DNA of 64,000 nucleotides. Source: Ophioderma brevispina. Its lineage: Eukaryota > Echinodermata > Ophiuroidea > Amphilepidida > Ophiodermatidae. The notes below the pieces were generated by a model, which did not search any database, was not told the DNA's origin, and saw nothing but the letters and a program-made list of their open reading frames with translations. Positions 22,064 to 34,244 of this stretch are shown here, one piece after another. Both the position numbers and the translations under genes were made by a program. The stretch covers positions 1 through 64,000 of the forward strand of contig JAMKCH010001605.1 in NCBI GenBank assembly GCA_023653785.1. The letters are read 5' to 3'. Every line of letters starts with the position of its first letter. Within the stretch, counting starts at the first letter, position 1.

Positions 22064-23501
22064 ATAGACTTACTTCGTACCAACAAAACCTAATTAAAAA
22101 CAATTTTCAAAACAACCAGGAACCACCCCCTCCCCATGATATTTGGCCTCCAATGGAAATTATAAATGGCATTAATTTGATCACCTTGTTATTCTGTTGT
22201 GGTAACAGCCACCAAATGAATACTCACAACGATTATGAGTAGCTTCAAACAGCAGAGTAAGGGCCGATTAATTAGAGCAGAAAAAAAACCAAATGGACAA
22301 ATATTTGTCAATCATGACATACCCCCGAAAAAAAGTAAAAGAGCAATGTATTTACTGCCCAAATATGCATATTACAACATCTACAGTGTTATATGCTCAT
22401 ATCACCTTGATCCGAACGCGAACAATGTTGGAAAATAACTGGTAAAAGTCTATATTTTGCAAATGTATAGGAGACCATACGCTTGTCAGGAGGCGCATAA
22501 CTGTTGTAATATCAATCAGGGTTTCTGTTTACCACACTGGAAGTCCACAGTGCAGATTGACGATCAAAGGCACTTTTAGTGTATCCATCTGCAGTGGCGT
22601 ACCAGCTTTTTTCTGCGGCGGCGGGGGGGGGTGGCACATATTGTTTTAGGGGGAAGCATATAAAGTTTGTTAGTACAGTAGAGGCATAATGTTGTTTTGT
22701 TTCACTGTAAACTATTGGCACGTGTGGCAAAACCCTAATTCCACGGGGGTAGATTTCCCACAAGGAGGAAGCTGGCCATCCCCCCTGAATGGCACTGCCC
22801 TCCCCCTGCAAATTATGACTCTATTCGTCCATGGCCTGCCATGTATTACTTTAATTAATATACCTCCACCTTTCAGATTTTTAAAGTGACAGTGAAAAAA
22901 TTGTGGTCTGTCCGCAAAACACTTCCCGAGGGCTTGTAAGGTGGAGGTGGAATTCTGTATTTTACCTTCTGGTCATATGTTTTGGCATATAAAATAATAA
23001 TAATGACACTAGAGCACCTTTTATAAAGTAGGCAGGCGCTGACAGAAAAAAAGGCAAGAGAACACTAAGAGCTAGGAACAAGATGTGACTTAAGAAAGAC
23101 TTTTAAGGTCAATAACGATCAGACCACAGCTTTGGTAGGCAACTCATTCCAAAGGCGAGCCCATCAATAGAAAAGGCCAACACCATCTTTCTTTTTGGAA
23201 CAGGAATACCAAAGGAGAGATCACTGTTTTTACTCATTTAAGTGTGAGATTTTTACATTGCACGACATTAATAACAATATTAACCACGTATCTTTTCCCT
23301 AGTACTAAAGTTTGTGCATTATGACAAACTAAATTCCATTTCCCACTAATTGCATGCATTACATATCCTTCCATTAGAATTGATGGGTTGTACTCTTACC
23401 TAATTTACAATAACTAGATTAGTTCAAAAATGTTTGAGTCATAGAACTTCTTTTCATTAGGCTTTAGACATGTCTTTCCAATGATACTGAGCTGCACCAT
23501 A
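22064..23501. other. repeat debris and AT-rich sequence, no gene seen
   Basis: A CAGTGGCGTACCAGC terminus at about 22593-22607, followed by a G run near 22624-22631, looks like one end of a hAT-type MITE without a clear second end. Positions 23134-23190 (GGCAACTCATTCCAAAGGCGAG) resemble 29690-29745. Both are preceded by ATAATAATA-rich sequence. Confidence 0.45.
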
Positions 23502-24638
23502 AAGCCCGTTATACTTCACGCGATTTTTCCACCAACTGCGAGAAAATCTCCGCATTTTCCGCGATTCGCAGCGATTTCACGCCACATTCACGATTTCCTC
23601 GCGCTGTTTAAGCTGGAAAAAAATGTGTCCCCGCGAACCTCATGGTATTGCGTGTAGTGCAAGACTGGTCTTTGTTGCCTAATTATAAGGCTTGTGCGTA
23701 TTTCCCTCAATTATTTCCAACTCGCAAGTTAGTACCAACTTTATACACGAAGTATAAGCGGAACTAACAGTGATTTGGATAAGTGATTTTCGCATTTTTT
23801 ATAATTTCAAGAATTAGGTTGGCCCGCATTTTTTGCCTCCCCCGAAAATATCACTGTTGCCAATGTGGGGCAGTTGGGGGTAAAATATCGCATAAAATTT
23901 CATTGGCACTATTCCAGATGGTTCCCCATCGTGCAATCCTATGCTTTCATTGCTTTGACGGGATATATGTTTCAATCATTTTGTTTGACGTTTGCTTCGA
24001 CGGCCATTCTCATATTTCGCTCTGGCGTAAACTTAACCAAATTGGAAATGCTTAAGTCCCTGGTACGACATAGGCCTTCTTTTATCAGTGTCGCACCCAA
24101 TGTGGTTGTCAATAATGATCCAGCCAGAGATGGAAAGTGGTACAAAAACTCTGACATATCGAAAATATGAACTATAGCCCTCAAAATTTAGTAAGGTTGG
24201 AAGATATCGCCTCCCACGAATTTCTTTTTCTTAATTATATCCTTGTAGTCGGATCTTTTGGTCATTGTGGTGGGGGTATTTTTGCCACCTGTGTGGTCCT
24301 CTATTGTGCCTCTATTTGAATCGTCACTCAGATCGCCAATGCATGTGCATTTTTACAATTCGATTTGGGGATGTTGACCTTGCTGCACTCACCGTGGGCC
24401 TAATGAAGACTTCCGATTGGCTGAACGTAAACAAATCGTCAGCGAGAATCGCAAATTAAACTCATTTTAAAACTTCGCGATTCCCGCTGAACTTGTCTCG
24501 CTGTCCCGCTGTCGAGAAAAATCTGGAATCGCCTGCGGGTCTCGCTTGACTTGCGCGATAAATCGCTGACCTGCGCGAGACAAAAAATCGCTTCGATTTC
24601 ACGCAGCTGAAAAATCGCGTGAAGTATCATCCGGGCTT
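23502..24638. mobile_element. 1.1-kb TIR element B with CGCGA-rich ends
   Basis: Left end AAGCCCGTTATACTTCACGC and right end GCGTGAAGTATCATCCGGGCTT are inverted repeats that continue into CGCGATTTTTC / GAAAAATCGCG. The outer 100-200 bp on each side reiterate GCGA, CGCGA and CGATT motifs on both strands. Both termini abut TA. The interior (about 23640-24440) has frames up to 101 codons with no transposase-like motif that I can recognise, so it is probably non-autonomous or a decayed derivative. Confidence 0.75.
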
Positions 24639-25357
24639 TATACACCCCTAAAAATCCATAAAGACCTACTGCATAGGTAAAGGCTAATAACTTGATTCAA
24701 AAAGATTGAGGGGTGCCACTGGCAAAAATAGTCAGTATCACGTCAACATTAAAAACTGCCCTTTTAAGTTTCCACTTGGCACCCTACCTACTATGGATTG
24801 TTCTCACTTTTATGCTTCTATGACCAACTTTTATACAGAGCCCAAGAGTTTCCATATCAGTTCCAAGACCTCTCTTTTAAACATCCTTTGGCTTAGTTCA
24901 TATTCCCTAAACTTACATCAGAGGCTCCCTTGGGTTTTTGGATATGGGGGGGGGGGCAGTGTCCCCTCTGAACTGCAAAAACGGTGGGTCCAGGGGCAAA
25001 GCACCAGTGGAGTCCAGTGGGTTGAACCCCTGTAAAATTTTTATATGCTTTCATGTCTCTCGAGGGCAATTTTGTAAAATGTACTTGTCGAATGCTGAAC
25101 CATTGAACTTTAACCTATACTTCCGTTGCCCCTATCCGGTCGCACGGGCCAGACCTCAACTCAGGTGAACCGATGGCTCATCTCATGACAATCAAAATTG
25201 GGAGGGGTGCACACCCCCTCTGGCTACACCACTGCTGACAATAGCACATGCTCACACCCCCTAAAAAAATATAATCCCTCCTCCATTACTCATAAAACAG
25301 CTGCTCACCTCCAACCTATACATATCATAAGGATTGTACCAACTAGTTCCTACACTA
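24639..25357. other. AT-rich interval with a MITE end
   Basis: CTGGCTACACCACTG at 25221-25235 is the inverted form of a CAGTGGTGTAGCCAG terminus, but the matching left end is not clear. A G run lies at about 24947-24956. No gene is supported. Confidence 0.45.
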
Positions 25358-25640
25358 TATGATGATGATTATGATGGTGATGGTAAAAAAAATGGGGTGA
25401 GGGCATGATAACAACAAAGAATATGATGAATATGATGATGAGAACAATGATGTCAATGATGATGAGTACGAATATGGGAATGAAAATGCGACAATGATGA
25501 TGATGAACGACGAAGAGGCGATCAGATGAAGATGACTGATGTTTACGATTGCTGGCTGCGCTGATGATAGGATAAGGGACATGATGACGATGATGGGTGC
25601 AACGATGATGACAATGATGTTGATGACAATGATGATACCA
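25358..25640. repeat. degenerate GAT/ATG-rich simple repeat
   Basis: ATGATGATG, GATGACGATGATG and related units run for about 280 bp with interruptions. The minus-strand I/S/V-rich open frame here is a by-product of the repeat. Confidence 0.85.
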
Positions 25641-26226
25641 ACCACTAACAGATGAGAATAGACAGAGGTTGGAATCTACAAATAAATATTTCCCCTGTCA
25701 TATTTTTTAACAGATTGAAGATTCTCCTAAGGGAAATTCAATCATGCTCCATCCTTTCATTCCCATAAAGTCAGCCTAAAAGCCATAAACAAATAAAAAG
25801 CTGACACCCCACCATTAATCGTGTGTGCTTTTCCTTTATATAATACCGGAAATAAGCATCAGAAAGGGAAAGACACGCGAGTGATGTGATGTGATTTGAA
25901 TGCAAAACCATGGCAACGACAGCTGAACTTCTACAAATGCAATAAGGAGTGAGTGGGTGTGATGATATGGTTCTGTTTTCCTTTAAGGAAAACATATGTG
26001 TTAACGATTGATCAAACCTTTGGTCAATTGTGTATATTTCCATAATCCAACAAGTTGATAGTGTAGGTTATGAAACTTAAGGTTTGTGTTTATGGTTTCA
26101 GTATGTTTTAGAAAATTAATTTGTGATCAGATTGATCTTTGGTATTTCTCTATGGGATTATAACATCAGATATCAGGGAGCTAATTTATGTTATGAGTTT
26201 ATAGTTTATGGTTGGATTAGTAATTA
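25641..26226. other. AT-rich interval, no gene seen
   Basis: Short frames only. I see no repeat partner. Confidence 0.5.
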
Positions 26227-26433
26227 CAGTGGTGTAACCCAGGAAAAAAAAAAAACAAGAAGGGGGCAGGGGGCAGCTTCCCCCCTTTGGGGAATCTTGC
26301 CCCCCTCTTTCCCCCCTGAACAATATTATTAACATGGCCATATACTATACTAACAAATTTTTAATATATGCTTGCCCCCTGAAATATATTTGCCCCCCCC
26401 CTTTCCCCTGATAAACAGCTGGGTTCACCACTG
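26227..26433. mobile_element. hAT-like MITE, CAGTGGTG termini
   Basis: CAGTGGTGTAACCCAG (26227-26242) faces CTGGGTTCACCACTG (26419-26433). The interior has alternating G- and C-runs (GGGGGCAG, CCCCCC). The flanks do not give a clean 8-bp duplication. Confidence 0.75.
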
Positions 26434-26829
26434 AATATATACTTGTGGTATAGGATAAGGATTAACCATTACAAATCACCTTTAACTGTGGAAATTAGAA
26501 TGTGTCAAATGGAGGTAATCGTAAGCCATTCCCAAAAGCTTAATGTAATTCACAATCTGAAGCCTTACCCAAATGCATTGGACCCGCATTTACACCAGGC
26601 AAGTCACATTCATTTAGACCCTGCTCTGATTGATAATGAGTGAAGTAACATGAATAATGTATGTGTGTGGACAAATTCTTGACTTTTCACCAAAAGTATG
26701 CAGACACACACACAAAAAAATGAGGAAGTCCTGTGGACAGACAGTGCCATAGAGTCGAAAAACTGTGTTACACCCATGGGGGGGGATTCACAGTTGGCAG
26801 TCTAATGTCAGGTCCACGGTCTTCTGATT
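26434..26829. other. AT-rich interval, no gene seen
   Basis: No supported feature apart from a short CA run near 26702-26712. Confidence 0.5.
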
Positions 26830-26886
26830 TTACACAGCACAACTGTGGACTTACACATATATGTGTAAGTCCACAGTAAAATCAGG
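26830..26886. repeat. hairpin containing a perfect 36-bp palindrome
   Basis: Positions 26842-26877 are a perfect inverted repeat centred in ACATATATGT. CTGATTTTA before it and AAAATCAG after it allow an outer stem beyond a bulge. A GT/CA-rich stretch follows at about 26925-26957. Confidence 0.85.
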
Positions 26887-26957
26887 TCCCATATACATGT
26901 CCTTGGTCATCGGTGAGAGTGGAGGTGTGTGCGTGCACGCACATGTGTGTGTGTATG

Positions 26958-28670
26958 TTTACCATAAAGATGCAGTCATCTCAAGAAAAAAATTAATACA
27001 ACCAATTCTCTACACTGAAAATGCAATGGTTAAGGCCAATCATTACGCTTCAAAAACTTTAATTCATTACGACTGACCATTTATTCTGGCAAAAAAAAAA
27101 TAATGGGATTATGTTGAATTTGATCCAAGTCATCTCAATGATGCTAAAAACCAATTAATTTCAACTTTCCAAGTCAAAACTGAATGGCAATTCTAGCTGT
27201 TTGCTGAATTGAATTGCAACTCAATCAAAATCAAATTGCTGCTTTCACTAGTATAAATGGGTCCACAATTAAAATTTGCACCCAAAAATCTTGTCGATAA
27301 ATAAACCTGGTCTGACAGAGCAAATAACCTGGAGAAACATTTATGCACTGATTATACAAACATTTTAAATAAAATTGACAACATTTTACAATCACAATTC
27401 ACACAAAAAATGCTCACATTTAATACTTACTAATCTGAATAAACCACCAAATTCACTTAGTTCTTCCATAATATAATTCCACAAAGCAAGATAAACTCAA
27501 GTACTATATATATATCCATGGAGATATATTCCAGTCAAAAGATGCCGGTCATAACTTGAACAAAAATTTCCTTGGTATGTTAAACACTCAATATTTATTT
27601 CTCCATCTCCCCTTTTCCACATCTGCCAAAGACAGCTTGATATCCTAAATCATCTCCAAGTCAAGTTTCTTTCCTCCTTTTTCCTTGCACATCTACCTAC
27701 GAAAGCAGTGAGAACAGATGGTGTGAGCACACACATACTACCAATCAGCTGAAAATCGACAACAAATACACACCTCCGCGCATGTCACTTTTTTGTTTTG
27801 TTTTTTTGCCTTCTGACAAAACAATGCCAGAACGTATACAAGCTTCTACCCCATCTCTCATACCCACTGCATTGATGTCAAACCACACAAGCCCTAGAAA
27901 CCAGCTAAATAGTATTTTTGCATTCTACGGCATTCCGTTATCACTTGCAGGGAACCGGCTGCAGTCGTCTACCGAGAGACGTCACTTAGTGTGTTCATCA
28001 CGAGCCATTTTCTGCCATGCATAGTTGGAATTGCTACATGGTTTACAGCTGGTAGCAGTGTTTTTATAATGAGAAAAAATGTTTCTTTTTTGGAGCTTTT
28101 AAAATGGTATTATACATCCATTTATTTGATTTTGCCTATTATCACAATATGTTTCTACAATTATTATGCAGGTATAAAAATAGATCACATATATTGCGTG
28201 GTTTTTAATTTTAAAAAAATATTTGTTAAATCTAGGAATTCTTTAGCCACCACCACCCCATACTACATATCTAGCCCACTGTATAGTTTTTCTTATTGCA
28301 TAATTTGCATCTTATTAGTTCCTGTCGTGTATTGCGCATACTCTGTAAACACATCTTGATAAATCGCATAGGTGTTTATTTATAGTCCCCAAACAACTGG
28401 TGGTGATTCGTCAACACTGCTAAGTTCTACCTTAAAATATTCATCTCCACTCTATGAGCTATAAAACCTAATGTATTCCAACAAGAAAAAAAAGCAGAAT
28501 ACATGTCAACGGTTACCTATAATACCATGCAATTAAAAAACAAAGTTTGTCCTTGGAAGAAAATGTGAAAAAATCTGAATGAAATTGGTTTTATAAGTGG
28601 AAAAATTGCCAATGCATATGCACCACCTAGTATCGTGAGAAACAAACTTGTAACAGGGTGGTCACAACAA
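26958..28670. other. AT-rich interval, no gene called
   Basis: A TATATATATA run lies near 27503-27513. A 122-codon frame at 27991-28359 is hydrophobic and AT-driven, with no recognised domain. No splice-site pair supports an exon. Confidence 0.5.
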
Positions 28671-29090
28671 ACTGAACCCTGATTGTGTCCTCCATTTGGA
28701 ATTTTTAATGTGTGGAGTTAGTATCAACATGTGTTGGTATCATCGAAACTGGGTTCATTCTCTTTAATTTACCAGCAAAGATCATTCACATCGGTTAGGT
28801 ATAAACTGAGCTACAGTCGTTTTAATCAAGTTGTCGGTTTTCTGCTCTGTCCCACGATTCACATTGAATGAACGGCGTGTCAGCGAAGGAAATCCTTGTC
28901 CAGAAGAAAAATCAGGCTATTATTCACTGCAATTCTTGATTCGCAAGACTGTAGCTCGGCCGATACTTAAACCGATTGGAATGATCTTTGCAGCAAATTA
29001 AAGATAATGAATAAGCTTTCCGCCGATACACATATGTGTAGATATAGATTATTTAAAAATTTCAAAATGGTGGACACAATCAGGTCAAGT
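28671..29090. mobile_element. foldback with about 155-bp arms
   Basis: The left arm (about 28671-28830) and right arm (about 28935-29090) pair with mismatches and small indels. Landmarks, mirrored in order, are CTGATTGTGTCC, TCTTTAATTT, GCAAAGATCATTC, ATCGGTT and GAGCTACAGTC. The loop is about 104 bp. It is probably a foldback MITE; no terminal target duplication is clear. Confidence 0.75.
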
Positions 29091-29196
29091 TTTTTTGACT
29101 CATCCCCTGTAGTTTTGGATGGTAGAAGGGCGATAATGCTATTGCAATTCCTTTCACTACTGTGATATATTGATGGTTACCATTAGAACAGAATTT

Positions 29197-29340
29197 TTGG
29201 TCGCTATCTTGTGAAAGAATGGATTTGAACTAGCCTGAAATTTCAGGACGACAATGAGAAAATAGTGCTTTTCATCTTATATCAAAACTACTTCCGGGCA
29301 AGTTGGGGTTCCCAAAGATGATCGGAAGATGCACCTTTAA
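29197..29340 (+). repeat. dispersed repeat R3, copy 1, TTAA end
   Basis: This aligns with 42617-42772: ATGGATTTGA, AATTTCAGGACGACA, TGAGAAAATA, TTTCATCT, ACTTCCG and TCCCAAAGA-GATCGGAA. Both copies end in a GCACC(C)TTTTAA-like terminus (TTAA at 29337-29340 and 42769-42772), like the other TTAA elements. The opposite end is not resolved. Confidence 0.7.
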
Positions 29341-30994
29341 GTTTTGAAAATCTAATGTGATAAAAATCCCAATTTAAAGCTATTAAAACACCTGACTCTT
29401 CCAATTCTGTCCCGGTGCTGTTTGAGATAATTACAATCCACTGTGATTACGATCTGAGTGGTGATATGATTTGCACCTGTGGGTACACATAAAGAGGAAA
29501 TGATATGATTCCGAAAGATGCCTTACATTCAACAGTGCCTTGGATCATTTGGAAAAGGTGTTGTAAAAATGATAATAATAATAAAAATAATACAAAATCT
29601 TGAAAAGCACCTACTTGCCAAAGGATACTAGGCATGTAGAAAGAAGAAAACAGGAAAACTAGATGTTGGAGAAAAGGTGTGTGTTAACAAGGAGTTCCAG
29701 AGACGAGAGCCAATGATGGAAAAAGCCCAGTCTCCAAAACTCCTACGCGAACGTGGGACTGCGAGACATTCACCAGCAGTTACTATTATTATTATTATTA
29801 TTAATTTCCTTTTCCTATGTTAAGAGAAAAAAATAGATATTGATTCCAAATGATATTTTTGTTTTATAAATGGTTAATTTTACAGCGAAATATGGTTGTA
29901 TACTCCGTTTCTCTGTGCAATGACGTCAGCGCAAGAAGTGTTGGTCGCACCAGTAACTGCTCATGCTGACTTGAAGGGATGGCACTCTTTCACTCGCACA
30001 CAAAGACAGCATGTCTTGATGCGTATGTAAAAGCTGCGACAAGGTTATGACATCACTGCACAGAGGTTGAGGCATTTCTGGAGAAAATCCATTTCAAAAC
30101 TTTAAAAAAAAAAGAAAATAAAAAAAGCATTTCACATTTTGAATTTTGGGCTAATTTCTGAAAACAAATTTTTCCTTATGAATGCAATCTTTTGAGAGAA
30201 ACGTTTTTAACTCAAAAAGGCATTAGATATCATTAGCACAATGCACAAACCACACTTGATTGACTAAAACTGATATATTTGCACACAGTTTGTCAAATAT
30301 AAGAATTGTTTATCATAATTAAGGAAATTTAAGTTTTTTTTTTTTTTTGCGCAATGTGCGTTACATGATTTTAGCACTTTTTCATTGTTCAATAGATTTC
30401 CCCAAAAGATTCAGTTGATTCTGACCACATGTTTTGGTAATATACAAATGTTTAAATCCTTAGGCAAGGTAATATCTATTCAGGGGGCATAGCGTAGTGA
30501 GGCAATCAAACAAGGGGAGCAAATTCCAAAGTCATCAAGGTGACTTGCTCCAGCAACAAGCATCTTTTACAATAGAGGGGTCCAAAACTTCCCAATTTTA
30601 CATAAAATGTGTAATTTCAAGTATCAAATGTAATTTTAGGGCATTTCACCATTTTTAATTGGAAAGACGCACTCCAAAAAGTCAATTAGGGCAAAGAAGT
30701 GTAATTTCTAACCTAAAATCCCCTTTTTCTTATTGTAAATGTTACATATTTTGATGGCCACAATATGTCCATCAAATGTAACATTAGCAACAAACAAGAT
30801 GATTTTTGACCAACTTTTTCTGAAAGGATTTGATATTTTGATAGGTAAAAACATCTGCCAGAGTAGCCAAACAAAAATTGTACTTAAAAAGGATTTCTAT
30901 GGACCCCTCTCCCATGAAACATGCCAACAGCAAAACAGCACCAAATGTGCATGAAGCACCATGTCTAATTTTGATGATTTGAATGAATTTTGAT
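29341..30994. other. AT-rich interval with (ATT)n; no gene seen
   Basis: ATT repeats occupy about 29785-29803. ATAATAATA-rich sequence at 29570-29590 precedes GAGTTCCAGAGACGAG (29693-29708), a block related to 23134-23190. The rest is unannotated. Confidence 0.5.
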
Positions 30995-31170
30995 GATTTT
31001 TTCTGTGGGTTATAAACCAAAGTCAGTGGCTTTTGAGATGGCTACCTAAATGATCTGCAGTCATTTGGGAAGCCATCTCAAAAGACAATCATTTGCTTTC
31101 AACTCTTTCATCCCTGGTAGATTTTTTGTAGGTTATAACACAAAAGACAGTGGCTTTTGAGATGGCTTTC
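30995..31170. repeat. direct repeat enclosing a hairpin
   Basis: AGTGGCTTTTGAGATGGC appears near 31025 and again near 31149, each preceded by GGTTATAA. Between them the inverted copy GCCATCTCAAAAG (31072-31084) pairs with the first, giving a hairpin with CTGCAG near its loop. Confidence 0.7.
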
Positions 31171-31440
31171 ATTCATTCATCTAAACGAGAGCATCAATGA
31201 TGCATAGGACCCACTTGTATGGTTGAAATGGAATTATCTCTGGAGACGCAATGCATGAGACACCTAAGACAAGTTATTGGTTGGCAGACAGTTTTTGAAC
31301 AATAGATATTCAAGATGGACAGAAAATATGCTTGGCAAAATAGAATGTAGCGAAGTACAAGTACTTTGAGGTCACCATGAAACCGAGGGTGCTCTTCTTC
31401 AAAGGTCAAAAAATACATTCCGTCATAATTTTTTTTGAAA

Positions 31441-31885
31441 ATTACATAATGCCGCCTTTAATCCAATTATATCTTAACCATTATTCAGAAAATCATATAA
31501 TGGCCCATTTATTGGAATGGGTCCTTTATTGGTAAATTGAGGAATGGTCTGTTAATTTGGCAATGGAGGAATAGCCTTTAATATTAGTAAAATTGAGGAC
31601 TGTCCCTTTCATGGTAACTGAAGGAATGGCCCTAATTGGTAAATGAAGAATTGCACTTTAATTTTACATATTTGCTTACCCTTTCCAAGGTAAATGATGA
31701 ATGGGCCTTTGGCAATGGATAATAGCCCTTTACTTGTAACTGACCATGTCCTGAATGGCCCTTTAATTGGTAAGGAAGAATGGCCCTTTAATTGGTAAAT
31801 GGAGGAATAAAATTATTGATTTTTTAATTGGTAAATTGATGAATGGAATTGCCATTTAAAAAAGGTTAATAATTGAGGAATGGCC
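31441..31885 (+). repeat. minisatellite 1, about 27-35 bp degenerate unit
   Basis: Repeated units resemble GGCCCTTTAATTGGTAAATT plus GAGGAAT. Units vary in length and lose bases irregularly. The element-like border CATAATGCCGCCTTTAAT (31445-31462) is echoed at 32351-32367 after the second array. Confidence 0.85.
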
Positions 31886-31914
31886 TTTTATATGATACAA
31901 GCGGTCCACCCGGC

Positions 31915-32345
31915 TTTCGCGCTCACCCCACCAAAGAACTCTAAAAGCATAACTCCTCCAATGAACTCTAATCCATATCTCACAACAGATTTCTAAAACA
32001 ACTCCTCCCCAATTGGTGAACTCCATCCATCACTTACCAAAACCAAAAAAACCCCTCTCAAAACATAACTCATCAATGAAATGCCACAAAACTCACCAAA
32101 AAACCTCTTAAAAATTCTGAACTGGTTGATGAACTCCAATTCATAACTCACCCAAATGACCTTTGAACACATAACTCATCATGAACTCCATTCCTACCTC
32201 ACTAAACAAATAACTCTAAACTCATTGATGGGCTCCATTTATATACTTATAAAGAACATAACTCATCAATGAACTCAATCATAACTCCACCAAAACAACA
32301 ACAACAACTCTAATACGTAACTACTCATGAACTCCATAACTTTTT
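31915..32345 (+). repeat. minisatellite 2, about 50-55 bp degenerate unit
   Basis: Repeated units resemble CATAACTCATCAATGAACTC followed by CATTCATAACTCACC and an A/C-rich spacer. It begins about 30 bp after minisatellite 1 ends and has an unrelated unit with A/C strand bias. Confidence 0.85.
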
Positions 32346-32701
32346 AAATGCATAATGCCCCTTTAATTCAATTTAAGAGGGTTTTTTTTCCTCAAATGAT
32401 GTAAAAGTACTTCCCATAAAAAAAAAATCAATTGATTTTTATTTGTTTTCAAAAATATTACCTCAACCAACAAATAACTTCACACGCATCAATGATGCAT
32501 TAGCCTATAATATATGCCATTCAAAGACAACATCAACATCCTTTATAAGTTACCTTTAGTATATTATTTACAAGAGAAAATTGCACATTAATACACTTTT
32601 GGTATGATAAAAATCAAACCTGGAAAAGGGTGATCACTTTATAAAATACACGTTACTAACGGGACAGCGCACCAATACTTGGCATGACAGGTCCCCCTTA
32701 A

Positions 32702-32882
32702 GATGGAATTTGGCGGGGATCCCATGTGCAATCACATTACATTATTGAAGTGAAATGTCGCCAAAACTGTGCATTGTGGGCTGACCTCAATACACTCTGA
32801 GATAGCATTGTGTTTGTTACGGCCATTTATGATTGGTTGGAGTGAGAGAATTTGGGCTGTTTTCAATTAACACAGTGCAAGG
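32702..32882 (+). repeat. dispersed repeat D, copy 2
   Basis: This shares GGGGATC-CATG, ATTATTGA-GT, TGCATTGTGGG, GAGTGAGAGAATTTGG and TTAACACAGTGCAAG with 36590-36809. The middle is shared with 46401-46475 and with the split copy at 13357. Confidence 0.8.
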
Positions 32883-33704
32883 GAGCCAACTCATGTTGCT
32901 TCTTGCCATCATTAAGTTGCACTCCTATGACACTGCTACTATTTAAATACCACCTGGGTCAGAGCCTGGCCATACAAGACACGTTTATGCTTATAAGTGT
33001 GCTTTGGTTTGGCAAGTCAAACATTTTTCATTCAGTATCTTTGGTAAATGTGAGAAGTAAGATGAAGTGCAGTGGAAAATCCTTCTTTTGGATTCTGGAA
33101 AAGAACTTTCCATAAATACACAGGGACAAAAAGCAAACAAATTAAACTGGCTAAGTAAGATAATAGCCTGATAATGGAATTTCCACATGTAAGGCCTATG
33201 CATTTCTATTTTGAGTCAAAATAATGAAAAAAAATTAAAAACCCATTCCCCTTTTAAGAAAACTTTTAAAACCTTAACTTTTAATCAATAACAGGTTCTT
33301 CACATAAAAAACAAAACTTCATTTTATTTAAAACTGATGTACTTGTGAGTCCCTAGGCCTACATATCTACTTTTTGACTGTTTGAGACAGATTATTTTCA
33401 TGTAAGTAGCTTTGAGGTCGCCATTGCAGTTAAATATAACCTACTCTTAATTTTTCAAACCATGCATACTGGGAAATATAACCCCGCACCATACTTTTGT
33501 CATATTAATAACAGCTCTCAATTGAAAACAATTTCCTCTAAAATGTGATGCTTCCACAAATACTTAGAGTGTTGATGTAGGCCGCTATTATGATTTAATC
33601 TTTTTTTATTTCTGGCTTCACAATCTGTTTAACCTGTTAGCTTTTAATTCTGTTACAGCTTCAAGAGTAACATGCCTGGACAAAGTTGGTTTTCAACCTC
33701 ACTA
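32883..33704. other. AT-rich interval, no gene seen
   Basis: Short frames only. No recognisable features. Confidence 0.5.
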
Positions 33705-33851
33705 AAAACATTCACACAATTGCAATACAACTTTTCCAAGATCAAGTGGTAAATGAAATAGGTACTAGAAATTATGTTTCTTTATTTGATATGATCAATA
33801 ACTATAGTGTGAAAAGACAATGACTATTTAGTCATTTGTCTTTACACTATA
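33705..33851 (+). repeat. dispersed repeat R4 copy 1 with terminal hairpin
   Basis: Positions 33705-33807 align with 40081-40185 (AAAAACATTCACA, CAACTT-TCCAAGA, ACTAGAA, TATGTTTCTT). The copy runs into a hairpin at 33803-33851, where ATAGTGT/AAAGACAA/TGACT pairs with its inverted form. The second copy lacks that hairpin. Confidence 0.65.
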
Positions 33852-34244
33852 ATTAATTTGCCACATTAAATAAGAACGCTAATTTTAACAATAAGAATCC
33901 GTAAAAGGACATCTGCCCTAATGAATCTAGCTTCTGACTTAAATTTTAGGGCTTATTTGCATATACTGACCTGTTACAATACGGTACAAATCAAATACCT
34001 ATACCTCTTTGAATATTCCATCATACTATTCATAATATTTACTATATAAGTTCCATGATGTTGATAATTGTTTTTCACATTGCTTTACATATTGCATTTA
34101 CCTAAAATTCTCTATTAGGCCAACACGTTTTGTATTATTTCTCTAGTCTTTTTCCAACTAACTTAAAGGTTACTTCTTTTTGTTCTTAACCCGGTAATTT
34201 TATTTATAAACTGCTATTGAAGTCATAATCCATGAACGCAACCC
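33852..34244. other. AT-rich interval, no gene seen
   Basis: No supported feature. Confidence 0.5.

Noticed and set aside
27991..28359. 122-codon hydrophobic frame resembling a membrane protein
   Set aside because: Hydrophobicity is driven by AT-rich codons; no homology or exon signals recognised.
31441..32345. CRISPR-like array
   Set aside because: Units are degenerate and contiguous without unique spacers, and the context is a eukaryotic minisatellite.
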